Shown here piece by piece: positions 22,881 to 35,342 of a DNA stretch of 64,000 nucleotides. The first letter of the stretch is position 1. Every line of letters begins with the position of its first letter. Location: contig JAFMOC010000105.1 in NCBI GenBank assembly GCA_019802505.1, forward strand, positions 1 to 64,000, in the 5' to 3' direction. This stretch comes from Corydoras sp. C115. Taxonomy: Eukaryota > Chordata > Actinopteri > Siluriformes > Callichthyidae. The translations under genes and the position numbers were made by a program. A model generated the notes under the pieces. That model worked only from the letters and a program-made list of their open reading frames with translations. It searched no databases and was not told where the DNA came from.

Positions 22881-23138
22881 GGGTTTCCTCCTTTTCTGTG
22901 GGCCAGGTTAATCTTTATTGTTTTTAGGTAAAAGTGTTCCCCTATCTGGCGAAGCTGCAAATATCTAGTAAATTATCCAGTGTTTTTCTGCCTTCACTTA
23001 GTTAGCAGTGGGATTAATAACACAATGAATGTATTTACACATCTCCATAACACCAGTTTGAATGTTTGGGTTGGTTGGTAAAAAAAAATCTTAATTGAAA
23101 ATTTGTGTCAATTCTGTATCATAAAAACACTCTTTTGT

Positions 23139-23418
23139 CCATCCATTATCTTCCGCTTAATCCTATGGTAAAGACATTGGGGGTGGGAGTGGGGTTCCCC
23201 ATGCCTAATCCGGGGAGAACGTTTTGGGTGCTGGGAAGAAACACCCGGGACAGGGCGTCCATACATTCACTCACTCACTCAGACACACACAAACACACTC
23301 TATATAGGGGCACTTGAGGAGGAAACCAAAGATTCTGAAGGACTCAAGGGGAACATGGAAACTCCATCCAGATTGTGATTCAAACCTGGATCCCCAGCGC
23401 AGAGAGGCAAACGTGCTA
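23139..23418 (-). mobile_element. degenerate V-SINE copy
   Basis: Old minus-strand copy with an internal loss around the central domain. Confidence 0.7.
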
Positions 23419-23437
23419 ATGTTAGGTTTTTATAATA

Positions 23438-23566
23438 CATTCATTCATTATTTTCCGCTTTATCCTCAATTAGGGTCGCGGTGTGGTTCCCAATGCCCAT
23501 CCAGGGGAGAACGTCTCGGGCGCTGGGCAAATAGACCCAGGACAGGGCGCCAATCCATCGCTGGGC
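23438..23566 (-). mobile_element. 5'-truncated V-SINE with target duplication
   Basis: Only the 3' 129 bases of the SINE, flanked by AGGTTTTTATAATA at 23424-23437 and 23567-23580. Truncation plus a perfect 14-bp duplication indicates incomplete reverse transcription. Confidence 0.9.
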
Positions 23567-23580
23567 AGGTTTTTATAATA

Positions 23581-26280
23581 ATTTTAAGTAATTTAGTAAA
23601 AGTAATAATGAAAAATAAAACGCATAATGAGTTGAAAAGTTCAAGGAACAGAGAAAAAGACTATTTGGTGAATGAGCATGGGAAAGAGTATGAATGTCCG
23701 GTTGCAGGGTCAGTGGAGAGATTTAAATAATGGGACAGTCAACAAGAACCTGTCATAAATTCATACCCCTGAGGGGGGCAGAAAGGAGGACCAGATGGGT
23801 TAGAAGATAGAGATGTTTTGGTCAATGTATACATGAGAAAAAAGACTGTTGTCTGGAAGGCGCAACCACAGAAGAAGCAGGTCACGCCCTCCTGAAGGAC
23901 TTAAATGGAAAAAAAATTCCAAAAAATTTATTTTTTATACTGTCTATTCAGTAAAACGCATTAAATTATTTTTGGAATGAAACTGCCGACTTCTGACCGT
24001 TTTTTATGAAACTTAACACTAACCACTAAGCCACCATCCCACACCATTCTCTATTGTTACTTTTCAAATCATTCAATACCATTTCCATACTTATAATAAT
24101 CTTTCTGTATGTCACTGCCGAACAGCTAAGAAATGATGCGGGTGCTTCCCCAGGCCATGAAATTCCACCTAAATTCCCTATGCTTTAGTTCTAATGAAGT
24201 AGCTAGTAGACCAAAGCACACTTCCTCCCTAATGGGTTACTATGATTGCCTTAGTTCTGCATTACCATCACTCCAGTCTAGCTTACCTGTGCCCTCTGAG
24301 GGCAAAGTTTCCAACATCTCATCTAATTTGGTCTGTCCACTGGGTTAAACAGCCCCCAGTGGACTGAGGCTGTGCGTCGCTTGAGTTTCCCAAGTAAACT
24401 TTACAAGGAACCTGGTTGTGCAGAAAAGGAAGTATGACGCTCCTTAGAGGCCCTTTGCAGTTCAGGAGACACAAACATGTGATCTATTGTGCCACAAGTA
24501 ATACCTTGTGGGCTGTACCTCTCCTCTACTTAACTGAAGATCAACACGCCAACTCTTAGACATTACACAGCCATTGTCTGGGTTGCATCTCTGCTCTCTG
24601 AATATCTGCGGTTCATAGAAGAGTTTATTGTTCAAATTTGAATCCGATATCCACATAGCTTCCAGTCTTGGCATGACCAGATCCTAACACTGAAACATCT
24701 TGTGCAAAGTGCGCTTGTAGTGTATGCTGCCAAGACAGCATCCTGTTAGTAAGGAGCATGTAAATGACCATCTGTCTTGTCAATCACAAGCTCAGCTATG
24801 AGACTATGCTCAGATAATCAGTGTTTCTGGTATGTTCTCAGCCCACAAGTTAGAACCCACGCAGAGAAATGCTTGTGCAATGTTTCTCGCTGCTTTTGCT
24901 CCTGCATCTAAAGTGCATTAGCAGCTGAGAACAAAGCTTCTCCTTTTAAATCCAGTTCCTTTGTATCGAAGAACTTTGAATACTATGCACAGCTAATAGA
25001 TAGAACCTTATTTCACTTAAACATTCTGGCTCGTAAAACACTAATCTAATAGTCTGAATGAGAAATAAAGCAATCTAATCAAAATTATTGCCATTATTCC
25101 CTTTAAATACAAATAATGGAGGTTCAAAATAATGGAGTGAAAATGTGGGTTAGTTTTTTTAATTAATTTATTATTTTTTTAATGTGTATAATTGTATCAG
25201 CATTTTTTACCAACTACACAATCTAGACTACACATCTGTACAAACCAGATCTGTATTGTAGACCTACAGGTGGTTATACAATCTAACATATCTTACAAAA
25301 CCTTCCGCTGTTGGCTGCCTTTTTGCAAGTCAATCTGCCAAATGACTTCATGTAAATCTGATGTAAATGTATATAAACGGACCAGTCTGCCACCCTTCAC
25401 GGTTAAGAAATGTATAACTAGCAAAGCTGCTTTCATGAAATGACATGGCTTTTAATGACATTTATGTCATCTATTAAAATGTGACGATAAAGAAAGAATA
25501 ACTGTCATTTAATTTAAATGATTTAATGAATCTAATGAAATTCATCGCTTTGGCAAAAACATAATATTACATAATATAAATATAAATAATAAAAATGCCA
25601 TAATCCCCTTTTGCCACGTTCTAAATAATTTTTTGTTTCAAACAGCTGTTAATGAGCCAAAAACAATACAGGTTTGTCTCTGAAATAGTGTGAGGACCTA
25701 ACAAATCCATCCATTTTGTTTTGCAGATGATGTGTTCTGAATCACATCATTATTTACCTTACATCATGTTAACCACTCAGACATTATTGGAACCATGCTG
25801 TAAAATGATTACAGCTACAAGCTACAGACAAAATGAACTTGTGATTTCAAACCAAAATGATTTAGGCTTAAATATGATGCAGTCGTTCAGCCATGCGAGT
25901 GTCTCATTACTCATAGCACATTAAATTCTAGATGGAAGCATTTGCATGTGTATGTTGTGGTGAAATTACCAATGCACACGTCAATATTTTTTTAGACAAA
26001 CATTTATCATGGAGGTTATTGTTCTTGCCAACAAGGTGATTAGTTTCACAAAGCCTAGGGGAGGAATACATTTGCCGCCACCAAATCCTGCTGCCCTACA
26101 TCTAATCTGCACCTCCAGCAAAACAAAGAAAATAAAGTGCAGTTAATCATTTTCAAATTTGAATATTTTAAGAGAACTGTGAGTTAGTCACACAACCCTA
26201 AATGTGATCATGTTAATCAACACAGACACTGCAGATTACACATCCCAGACTTTGATATTTACCTGTATCTTAAAGCCAAA
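23581..26280. other. nrgn intron 1, largely unique
   Basis: No supported exons. A SINE head remnant (ACTAACCACTAAGCCACC) lies near 24012. The rest is A/T-rich with no assignable element. 24120-25000 is less A/T-rich than its surroundings and could hold old repeats or regulatory sequence. Confidence 0.35.
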
Positions 26281-26282
26281 TG

Positions 26283-26283
<1 letters not shown>

Positions 26284-26352
<69 letters not shown>

Positions 26353-26359
26353 TATATAT

Positions 26360-26448
<89 letters not shown>

Positions 26449-26451
26449 ACT
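26284..26451. repeat. compound (TA)n-(CA)n-(TA)n microsatellite
   Basis: Two long TA runs around a CA run (26363-26389). All six frames give only Tyr-Ile or Thr-His repeats. Confidence 0.95.
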
Positions 26452-26459
26452 TTTTTAAA

Positions 26460-27070
26460 GAACAATCCAAGCAAACATAACATAAAAGAACACACTAAAA
26501 ATGTCTAATTGTAAAACACTGATAGGATGCGAAACCCTGCTAAGAACAAGATAATAATACTATTACTATTATATAATACATGCTAAATTTTAAAGCCAAT
26601 TCACATCAAATATTTAATTGCACACGTTTATAATTAAATAGCTAATTAAAGCAGTAAAAACTAAACAATACAAATATTCTAGATGGGTTTAACAGTACTT
26701 GGTAGTATTTCGAATATATATGAATATAATATAAACAATAATAATAATATTTTAATATAAAGAAATAACAACACAATTACAAATATACTGGACCGAAGTA
26801 GAGCCTGTAGAATTATCACAGTCCGTGTTGTTTCGTTTTCAAAACCGAAGCAAAAACATAGAAAACTATGTAAAAAAGTATTTAATAGTCTGTAATTTAA
26901 ATAAATACTACAAGAAAAGGAGAAAAAGTCAGGGTTTTATGACTTTACTGTTTCCTTTATTACACTTTTAATAGTCTGCTTGTCGACGACGGAAAATAAG
27001 TTTACACTTCAAAGCCAACGCGGTGACGGAGCGCAGCAAGCGTTTGAATGCTTTTAGAGCGAATTCTACT
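26460..27070. other. nrgn intron 1, promoter-proximal
   Basis: A/T-rich sequence that becomes CpG-containing from about 26985 (GTCGACGACGG, CAACGCGGTGACGGAGCGC) towards exon 1. It may carry intronic regulatory sites. Confidence 0.35.
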
Positions 27071-27073
27071 TAC

Positions 27074-27088
27074 TTTTCGACAGTCCAT
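27074..27088 (-). CDS. nrgn: neurogranin exon 1 (start codon exon)
   Basis: Five-codon first coding exon of neurogranin, the small postsynaptic calmodulin-binding protein. On the minus strand GCCATGG is a strong Kozak context; the exon reads MDCRK and ends AAA|GTAAGT (GT at 27073-27072), phase 0. Mammalian neurogranin also begins MDC and also splits early. The phase fits exon 2 at 22053, giving a 5.0-kb intron 1. The exon lies at the edge of a CpG-rich stretch (27100-27340). It is too short to identify alone; the call rests on the frame-compatible exon 2 and the promoter. Confidence 0.85.
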
Positions 27089-27099
27089 GGCGTTATAAA

Positions 27100-27345
27100 G
27101 CTGCAGAATAATTAAATTTGATTAATAAAGACGGAGCTCGGCAGGTTGCAGATGAGAGGAGCCGTTTAAATGTCGAGGCTCGTGCGGCGCCGCTGCGTTT
27201 ATTATCTACAGTCGCTCGCGCACACCTCCCGCCCCCGCCCCATCCCCGAGGATTAACGAACTAATCAGCGGCCGCGACGGACCAGGTGACAGCCAATCAG
27301 ATGCGCGGAAACCGTTCTACAGTTCTAGAGTTCTACAGTTCTACA
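27100..27345 (-). promoter_or_regulatory. CpG-rich nrgn promoter
   Basis: The only markedly CpG-rich stretch in an AT-rich window. It holds a GCGGCCGC site near 27269, Sp1-like runs (CCCGCCCCCGCCCC near 27228) and a possible TATA-like AATAAA about 110 bases upstream of the ATG. It lies directly 5' of the nrgn start codon on the minus strand. At its far end (27310-27345) GTTCTACA is repeated imperfectly, and the SINE array begins about 40 bases beyond. Confidence 0.65.
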
Positions 27346-27384
27346 GTACAGCTCCAAACATCAGCCTGTTTGTAGGAGATCCTT

Positions 27385-30325
27385 TCCATCCATCCATTAT
27401 CTTCTGCTTTATCCTATATTAGGGTCGCGGGGTGGGGGTGTGTGTGTGTGGGGGGGTTCTCCATGCCACCCAGGGGACAGGACGCCAATCTATCGCTGGG
27501 CAGATACCCAGACACACACTTAAACACACTATATGGAGCAATTTGGAGAATTCGATTGACCTTAGTCCATGTTTTTGGACTGTGGGAGGAAACCGGAGAA
27601 CCCGGAAAAAACCCACGTGGACACGGGGAGAACATGGAAACGCCACCCATATTTGGATTCCATCCATCCATTATTTTTGGTGGGGGGGGGGGGGGGTTCT
27701 CCATGCCCATCCAGGGGAGAACGCTGGGCATATACACCCAGGACAGGACGCCAATCTACCGCTGGGCACCCACTCACTCACACACAAACACACTATATGG
27801 GGCAATTTGGAGAATTCGATTGACCTTGAACCATGTGTTTGGACTGTGGGAGGAAACCAGAGAACCCAGAGGAAATCCACGTGGACACAGGGAGAACATG
27901 AAAAGCACCCAGATGGAGATTCTAGCCATCGATTATCTTCTGCTTTATCCTAACTAGGGTCGCGTGGGGGGGGGGGGGGTTCCCCATGCCCATCCAGGGG
28001 AGAACGTTTTGAGCGCTGGGCAGATACACCCAGGACAGGGCGCCAATCTATCTCTGGGCACACACTTACTCACACAAACACACTCTATATGGGGCAATTT
28101 GGACAATTCACTTGACCTTGGTCCATGTTTTTGGACTGTGAGAGGAAACCGGAGAACCCGGAAAAAACCCACGTGGACACGGGGAGAACATGGAAACGCC
28201 ACCCATATTTGGATTCCATCCATCCATTATCTTCCGCTTTATCCTATATTAGGGTTGTGGGGGGGGTTCCCCATGCCCATCCAGGGGAGAACGTTTCGAG
28301 CGCTGGGCATATACACCAAGGACAAGGCGCCAATCAATTTCTGGGCACACACTCACTCACACAGACACACTCTATATGGGGCAATTTGGAGAATTCGATT
28401 GACCTTAGTCCATGTTTTTGCACTGTGGGAGGAAACCGGAGAACCCGTAAAAAACCCACATGGACACGGGGAGAACATGGAAACGCCACCCATATTTGGA
28501 TTCCATCCATCCATTATCTTTCGCTTTATCCTGTATTAGGGTCGGGGGAGGGGGAGGGGGGGTTCTCCATGACCATCCAAGGGAGAACGTTTCGAGCGCT
28601 GGGCATATACACCAAGGACAAGGCGCCAATCAATTTCTGGGCACACACTCACACAGACACAGTCTATATGGGGCAATTTGGAGAATGCGATTGACCTTGA
28701 ACCATGTTTTTGGACTGTGGGAGGAAACCGGAGAACCCAGAGGTAAACCACGTGGAAACGGGGAGAACATGAAAAGCACCCAGATGGAGATTCTATCCAT
28801 CCATTATCTTCCTCTTTATCCTGTATTAGGGACGGGGGAGGGGGGGGGGTTCCCCATGCCCATCCAGGGGAGAACGTTTCGAGCGCTGGGCAGATACACC
28901 CAGGACAGGGCGCCAATCTATCTCTGGGCACACACTCACTCACACAGACACACTCTATATGGGGCAATTTGGACAATTCGATTGACCTGAGTCCATGTTT
29001 TTGGACTGTGGGAGGAAACCGGAGAACCCATAAAAAACCCATGTGGACACGGGGAGAACATGGAAACTCCACCCATATTTGGATTCCATCCATCCATTAT
29101 CTTCCACTTTATCCTGTATTAGGGTCACGGGGGAGGGGGAGGGGGGGTTCTCCATGCCCATCCAGGGGAGAACGTTTCAGGCGCTGGGCAGATACACCCA
29201 GGACAGGGTGTCAATCTATCGCTGGGCACACACTCACTCACACACAAACACACTATATGGGGCAATTTGGAGAATTCGATTGACCTTGAACCATGTTTTT
29301 GGACTGTGGGAGGAAACCGGAGAACCTGGGAAAAACCCACGTGGACACGGGGAGAACATGGAAACCACCCAGATGGGGATTCTATCCATCCATTATCTTC
29401 TGCTTTATCCTATATTAGGGTTGCGGGGGGGTTCTCCATGCCCATCCAGGGGAGAACGTTTCGAGCGCTAGGCATATACACCCAGGACAGGGCGCCAATC
29501 AATTGCTGGGCACACACTCACTCACACAGACACAGACACACAAACACACTATATGGGGCAATTTGGAGAATTCGATTGACCTTGAACCATGTTTTTGGAC
29601 TGTGGGAGGAAACCGGAGAACCCGTAAAAAACCCACGTGGACACGGGGAGAACATGGAAACGCCACCCATATTTGGATTCCATCCATCCATTATCTTCTG
29701 CTTTATCCTGTATTATGGTCACGGGAAGGGGGGGGGTTGTCCATGCCCATCCAGGGGAGAACGTTTCGAGCGCTGGGCATATACACCCAGGACAGGGCGC
29801 CAATCTATCGCTGGGCACACACTCACTCACACAAACACACTATATGGGGCAATTTGGAGAATTCGATTGACCTTAGTCCATGTTTTTGGACTGTAGGAGG
29901 AAACCAGAGAACCCAGAGGAAACCCACTTGGACACGGGGAGAACATGGAAACTCCACCCAGATTGGGATTCCATCAATCCATTATCTTCTGCTTTATCCT
30001 AACTAGGGTCGCGTGTGTGTGTGTGTGGGGGGTGTTCCCCATGCCCATCCAGGGGAGAACGTTTTGAGCGCTGGGCAGATACACCCAGGACAGGACGCCA
30101 ATCTATCTCTGGGCACAAACTCACTCACACAGACACACTCTATATGGGGCAATTTGGAGAATTCACTTGACCTTGGTCCATGTTTTTGGACTGTGGGAGG
30201 AAACCGGAGAACCCGGAGGAAACCCACGCGGACACGGGGAGAACATGGAAACTCCACCCAAATTGGGATTCGAACCGGGAATCCCTAGTGCTGAGATGCG
30301 ACCATGCTAACCATTAAGCCGCTAA
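27385..30325 (-). repeat. head-to-tail array of about ten truncated V-SINEs
   Basis: Ten consecutive minus-orientation units start near 27385, 27660, 27924, 28215, 28502, 28794, 29086, 29384, 29680 and 29970, mostly 265-300 bases apart. Each runs from the (ATCC)nATTATCTTC end through the 3' region and central domain, then passes directly into the next unit. The tRNA head is absent from all but the last (30265-30325). Unit ends fall into variants (CCACCCATATTTGGATT against GCACCCAGATGGAGATT) that recur through the array, so it grew by unequal exchange rather than separate insertions. Poly-G runs vary by unit. Long frames (up to about 209 residues) cross units on both strands but are SINE readings. 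The array starts about 40 bases beyond the nrgn promoter. Confidence 0.92.
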
Positions 30326-30329
30326 CCAT

Positions 30330-30600
30330 TAACTCACCATGCTAACCATTAACTTACCCGCTACATTATGCAGTGGCCTACACCCCCTAGTTTTCACTTT
30401 TTGTACATTTTATCATTTCCACGTTATTCCTATATTGTAGTCATTGATTGCTCTGCATACTTGGCTAGTATTCTTTATGTTCCTTAAAAAATCGTAATTT
30501 TTGATATAAGCACCAGACAGCAAGTTTTCTTTAAAGGTGAATGATTTGTAGCACTACAGTGATGCAGACATGGTGGTGGTGTGTTAGTGTGTGTTGCGCC
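30330..30600. other. unique spacer
   Basis: Starts with three near-repeats of GCTAACCATTAA (30305-30350) derived from the SINE head, then unique A/T-rich sequence. Confidence 0.4.
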
Positions 30601-30612
30601 AGTACTATCATT

Positions 30613-30982
30613 CATTCATTCATTCATTCATTCATTATCTCCCGCTTCATCCTCTACTAGGGTCGCGGGGGGGTTCCCCATGCCCATCCAGGGGAGAACA
30701 TCTCAGGTGCTGGGCAGATACACCCAAGACAGGACGCCAATCTATCGCTGGGCACACACTCACAGACACAGACACGCACACATACACACACTACATGGGG
30801 CAACTTTGGAGAACTCAATTGACTTGATCCATGCTTTTGGACTGTGGGAGGAAACCGGAGAACCCGGAGGAAACCCACGTGGACACGGGGAGGACATGGA
30901 AACTCCACCCAGATGGGGATTCGAACTCGGAATCCCTAGTGCTGAGAGGCGAACGTGCTAACCACTAAGCCACCGTGCCGCC
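30613..30982 (-). mobile_element. V-SINE copy with target duplication
   Basis: Full-length minus-strand copy flanked by GTACTATCATT at 30602-30612 and 30983-30993; long (ATTC)n tail. Confidence 0.92.
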
Positions 30983-30999
30983 GTACTATCATTTTTAAA

Positions 31000-31615
31000 A
31001 ACATATTTCCACTAACTGTTCTGTTCCTCCAACCTGTAGCTTATTTATTGCTGCATGGTTTGTGCTCTTGCTTTATTAATACTTCCAGAGCTCCAGAATT
31101 TTGATGTTTCAAAGTTCCAGTAGCAAGGGTTCACTGCATAAAAAATGGGAGTTTCAGATTCACCCAACTGTGTGTTTTTGAACTGGAAAATGATACCTGA
31201 CCTGCTAGCACACAAGGCACACTGCGCCCTGCCCTCAGAAATGACCTTTTCCAGCGTGTCTATGAGGCAAACCATTTTACTGGTTCTTGGTGTAAGGCCA
31301 GAGAACACACCCACATATTTACTGAGGAATATGATCCAAAATTTAATTGTTGTGAATCTTTAATAATTCATTATCTTGTATGACTTCATTGTGCCACAGC
31401 AACTTTCTGGTATTTGTAGGTCAGTACTGCACACACATTACAACACGGAACATCTTCAGCTCTGGCCTGGTCTGAGTTCTAGTGTAAATTGCCTTCTTTA
31501 GATAGATAGATCATTTTTTTAAGTAGCATTCTGGCTTGTCTATTTAGTTTTTAGCAAAGTTCAAGGCAAAATTCTCAGAATTGTTTTATTTTTTTATATC
31601 AGAAACACACTGACA
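31000..31615. other. unique region
   Basis: Open frames on both strands at 31045-31363 overlap each other and have no recognised motif or splice support. Nothing else seen. Confidence 0.35.
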
Positions 31616-31617
31616 CT

Positions 31618-31955
31618 GGGGGCGGCGTGGTTAGCATGTTCGCCTCTCAGCGCTAGGGATTCCCGGTTCGAATCCCCATCTGGGTGAAGTTTCCATGTTC
31701 TCCCCGTGTCTGCGTGGGTTTCCTCCGGGTTCTCCGGATTCCTCCCACAGTCCAAAAACATGGATCAAGTCAATTGAGTTCTCCAAATTGCACCATGTGC
31801 GTGCTGTGTGTGTGAGTGTGTGCCCAGCAATAGATTGGCACCCTGTCCTGGTTGTATCTCCCCAGCACCCGAAACGTTCTCCCCTGGATGGGCATGGGGA
31901 ACCCCCCCCGCGACCCTGATACAGGATAAAGCGGAAAGATAATGGATGGATAGAC
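31618..31955 (+). mobile_element. V-SINE copy
   Basis: Plus-strand copy with a shortened head (GGCGGCGTGGTTAGC) and the GATAATGGATGGAT tail type. ACTGACACTG before and AATGACACTG after suggest a target duplication. Confidence 0.88.
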
Positions 31956-31959
31956 AATG

Positions 31960-32965
31960 ACACTGCTCTGCCTTTTAAGTTCAGCTTGCTTTTAATGACT
32001 ATACTGCAATAAACAGTGATTTAAGTATAACAACGGAATCAGAATATGTTATGCTTCACCTCTTATTTGCATAAATTTGCAAATGGCAGTCTTGGCCAGT
32101 CTCCACCCTCAACCCTCAAATGTATGTAGCTTACATCTGAAGTGGTGGTGAACCAGTACAATAAAATTGTTGCGTATTTATTTATATATATGTATTTCAC
32201 TGTTTGTCATTAGATTTAAAGATAAAAACTGACTTTAGAACTCACTGGAATGTATGTGCAAAATTTGAATATGGCCTTCACTTTGCATAATACAATTTAA
32301 GGTTGCTGTTCTTAATGCACTGACAAACTGTTTTAAGTGACAATAATGCCCTTGTGCCATTGTTATAAATGTATTTTAAATAGAATTAAGTTCAGCAAGC
32401 TGCTATTTCTACTATAAAAATCGAAGCCCAGAGAAGCTGAGTGCTGCAGAGCAAAGAAACCTGCAGTTTTCTTTGTAATGTGCTTGATGAAGTACACTAA
32501 AGTGTTTCCTTTGTGGGAGAGAACTAGATCCCAGTCAAACACCCACACACATCTCACTTCAGAAGTGCTGCATTCTATGTTAAATGCATGTGTTGACATG
32601 AATAACCAGAAGTATTATTCAGTGAAATGTTACATTTTTTAGTTTTTCCTTATGAACATCGTGTCCTATAATTTATATAATTTATATATAATTTATATAA
32701 TATAAGTTTTAGTTTGAACCGAACAATAAGCTTTATAATGAACCGCTTGTGTCTTAAGTGCATATAGTAATACATATATATATATATATATATATGTACA
32801 AAGGTACGGGAACACCTTCCTTCCAGAGTTGTTTATTATAATTATTAAATCAAAAGCAATATCACCTATCGTGAAAAGGAAGAAAAAAAAAACCTAAATT
32901 CTAATTTGTATTTTAGGACTTAGAATGTATTTTAAAATAAGGTTTGAATGAATTATTCTACATTT
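31960..32965. other. unique A/T-rich region
   Basis: Contains a short (TA)n (32775-32795) followed by GTACAAAGGTACGGGAACACC. No gene or delimited element seen. Confidence 0.35.
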
Positions 32966-32970
32966 ATTCC

Positions 32971-33073
32971 AACCATCCATCCATTATCCTCCGCTTTATC
33001 CTATATCAGGGTCGCGGGGGGGTTCCTCATGCCCATCCAGGCGAGAACGTTTCGGGCACACAATCTATCGCTG

Positions 33074-33158
<85 letters not shown>

Positions 33159-33331
33159 TATGGGGCAATTTTGGAGAATTCAATTGACCTTGATTCATGT
33201 TTTTGGACTGTGGGAGAAAACCGGAGAACCCGGAGGAAACCCACGCGGACACAGGGAGAACATGGAAACTCCACCCAGATTGGGATTCGAACCGGGAATC
33301 CCTAGAACTGAGAAGCGAACATGCTAACCGG
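32971..33331 (-). mobile_element. V-SINE with (CA)n expansion
   Basis: Minus-strand copy in which the CACACTCACTCACAC stretch has become a (CA)n run of about 80 bases (33077-33156). Confidence 0.88.
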
Positions 33332-33445
33332 CCCATGGAGGTGTAGGGATTAGCACGTTCACTTCTCAGCACTAGGGATCCAGGTTTGAATCTCATTCTG
33401 GGTGGAGTTGGTGCCCTGTCCTGGGTGTATGCCCAGCGCTCCAAG
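33332..33445 (+). mobile_element. degenerate, internally deleted V-SINE
   Basis: Plus-strand head (GGGATTAGCACGTTCACTTC) joined directly to the 3' part (GGTGCCCTGTCCTGGGTGT), lying head to head with the copy on its left. Confidence 0.65.
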
Positions 33446-33847
33446 TTTTGAGGTGAAAAACAAACTAACCTTTACTACTTTTTTTTTTATTAATGCTTAA
33501 TATATTATTAGTCTGTAATATCCTAAAAAGGCTAAACACTTAGACTTGATGACAAATTATATAATAATACAATGATCTAGCAAAATAAGCTCTACTATCT
33601 TCTGTAATGCATTTGTTCACCTTTGTAAACATGTCCCAGTAAGCAACAAAGAAACGGTTTGGAATAATAATGACCACGAACAATGCAAAACAAGTATGTA
33701 TGCAAGTAAGCATGACAAAGATTGTGAAGGTTCAACAGACATACAAATTGAGGCCCAATGCAAACAAGTCAAATGACTACAAAGCAACGTTTGGCCCTTA
33801 AAATGAAAATTATATACTCATCTATATTAATATCACCATCATCATTA

Positions 33848-34168
33848 ATATATTAGGGTCGCGGGGGGGTTCGCCATGCCCATCCAGGGGAGAGTTTTGG
33901 GTGCTGGGCAGATACACCCAGGACAGGACGCCAATCTATCACTGGGCACACACTCACTCACACAGACACGCACACAGACACATTCTATATGGAGAAATTT
34001 GGAGAACTCAGTTGACTTGATCCATGTTTTTAGACTGTGGGAGGAAACCAGAGAACCCGGAGGAAACCCACGAGGACACAGGGAGAACATGGAAACTCCA
34101 CCCAGATGGGGATTCAAACCGGGAATCCCAAGCGCTGAGAAGCGAACGTGCTAAGCCACTATGCCACC
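33848..34168 (-). mobile_element. V-SINE copy
   Basis: Minus-strand copy flanked on both sides by TATTAATATATTA-like sequence. Confidence 0.85.
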
Positions 34169-34201
34169 CCTATATTAATATATTAATATATTAATATAAC
34201 A

Positions 34202-34236
34202 TATACATTTGTTGCTATTTATTCTGGGTTCACAGG

Positions 34237-34268
<32 letters not shown>

Positions 34269-34303
34269 CCTGTGAACCCAGAATAAATAGCAACAAATGT
34301 ATA
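34202..34303. repeat. perfect 102-bp palindrome with (TA)n centre
   Basis: The left arm TATACATTTGTTGCTATTTA continues to CTGGGTTCACAGGC (36 bases in all) and is matched exactly by its reverse complement ending at 34303, around about 30 bases of alternating TA. No mismatch was seen. Confidence 0.95.
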
Positions 34304-34309
34304 CAGTAA

Positions 34310-35340
34310 CAGTAAAAAGAAAAAAAAAACACATTAATTTAACATTGTTTTTATTTTTTATTGATATACAGGTAGTGGGGGTTGATTAATTACCTGCTTA
34401 CAGTATACTTGCAAAGTGCATACTTTAACAGAGAACAAAAATATGTGTAAAATTCTGTAGTACATTCTAAACAACATGGCAATATGCTACATCATTGCAT
34501 TGAAATTCACCACAATAACGGACCCCTTCTCTAAATATACCTAATATTATATTAATATTGTATTTTTACCTCTGAGTCAGAAGGTTGGAATAGTTGAATC
34601 AGCACTACACATGAAGTCTACTGTGTTTCACATGTCATTGATTGACTCATAATAACAGAAACGTTAATAAATGTGCAAATATTTGAATTCAGGTTTACAT
34701 TTTACACAGTAAAGATGTGTACCATCGCACGGTCGAGATGCAACTGAAAATCTGGAAGGCACAGCTTTAAAGCTACTATATCTAATGTTACTGTACAAAC
34801 GTATACCATGTTGCTGCAAGACGGACTAACATGTGAGCTGGTCTTTGCAGCAAGGGCGTCCAATTTTGATTTATTTGGAAGTCCTGCACTGATCTTCTTT
34901 TCAAAGCTGGTCTTTTTATAAAAAAAAATTCAGCCAGAAACACATTGCATATTTATGTCTCCCTCAGTCCAAAAGCATGGATTCAAGGTGAATTTGCTGC
35001 TCTGATATGCCCCAGCTAAATAACCCCTAGTGTGTATGTGTCTGTGTGTATGATTGAATGTCTGTGTGTATTGCAATGATTGAAAACTTCATCCATGCAA
35101 AAGCAATTTACATCATAAACTAGACAATGCTGCCATCTAGTGTCCAGTGACAGATTTACAGTTATTAATAAATCAGCATTACTGTTAAAGTCAAGTTTGA
35201 ATTTTTATCTTAGTGTTTTATCTTAGTAATTTTATCTTAGTTTTAATTTATCACTAAATCATAAAGTAAAAGCATGCAGGATAATGAACTTGACAAGTTA
35301 TTTGGCGGATGTTTGGTTATGCATTCGATGACGATGGTGG
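34310..35340. other. presumed 3' flank and UTR of the IgV gene
   Basis: Unique A/T-rich sequence downstream of the IgV gene's stop. It holds a possible AATAAA (minus strand, 34875-34870) and a small tandem repeat of TTTTATCTTAGT (35213-35255). Confidence 0.35.
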
Positions 35341-35342
35341 CT

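Noticed and set aside
28125..29896. Long open frames (up to about 209 residues) in both strands of the 27-30 kb region
   Set aside because: They are translations of the tandem V-SINE units; the same peptide phrases appear wherever the SINE occurs, in either orientation.
27385..30325. CRISPR-like or coding tandem array
   Set aside because: Units are about 290 bases of recognisable SINE in a vertebrate context with no spacer/repeat alternation.
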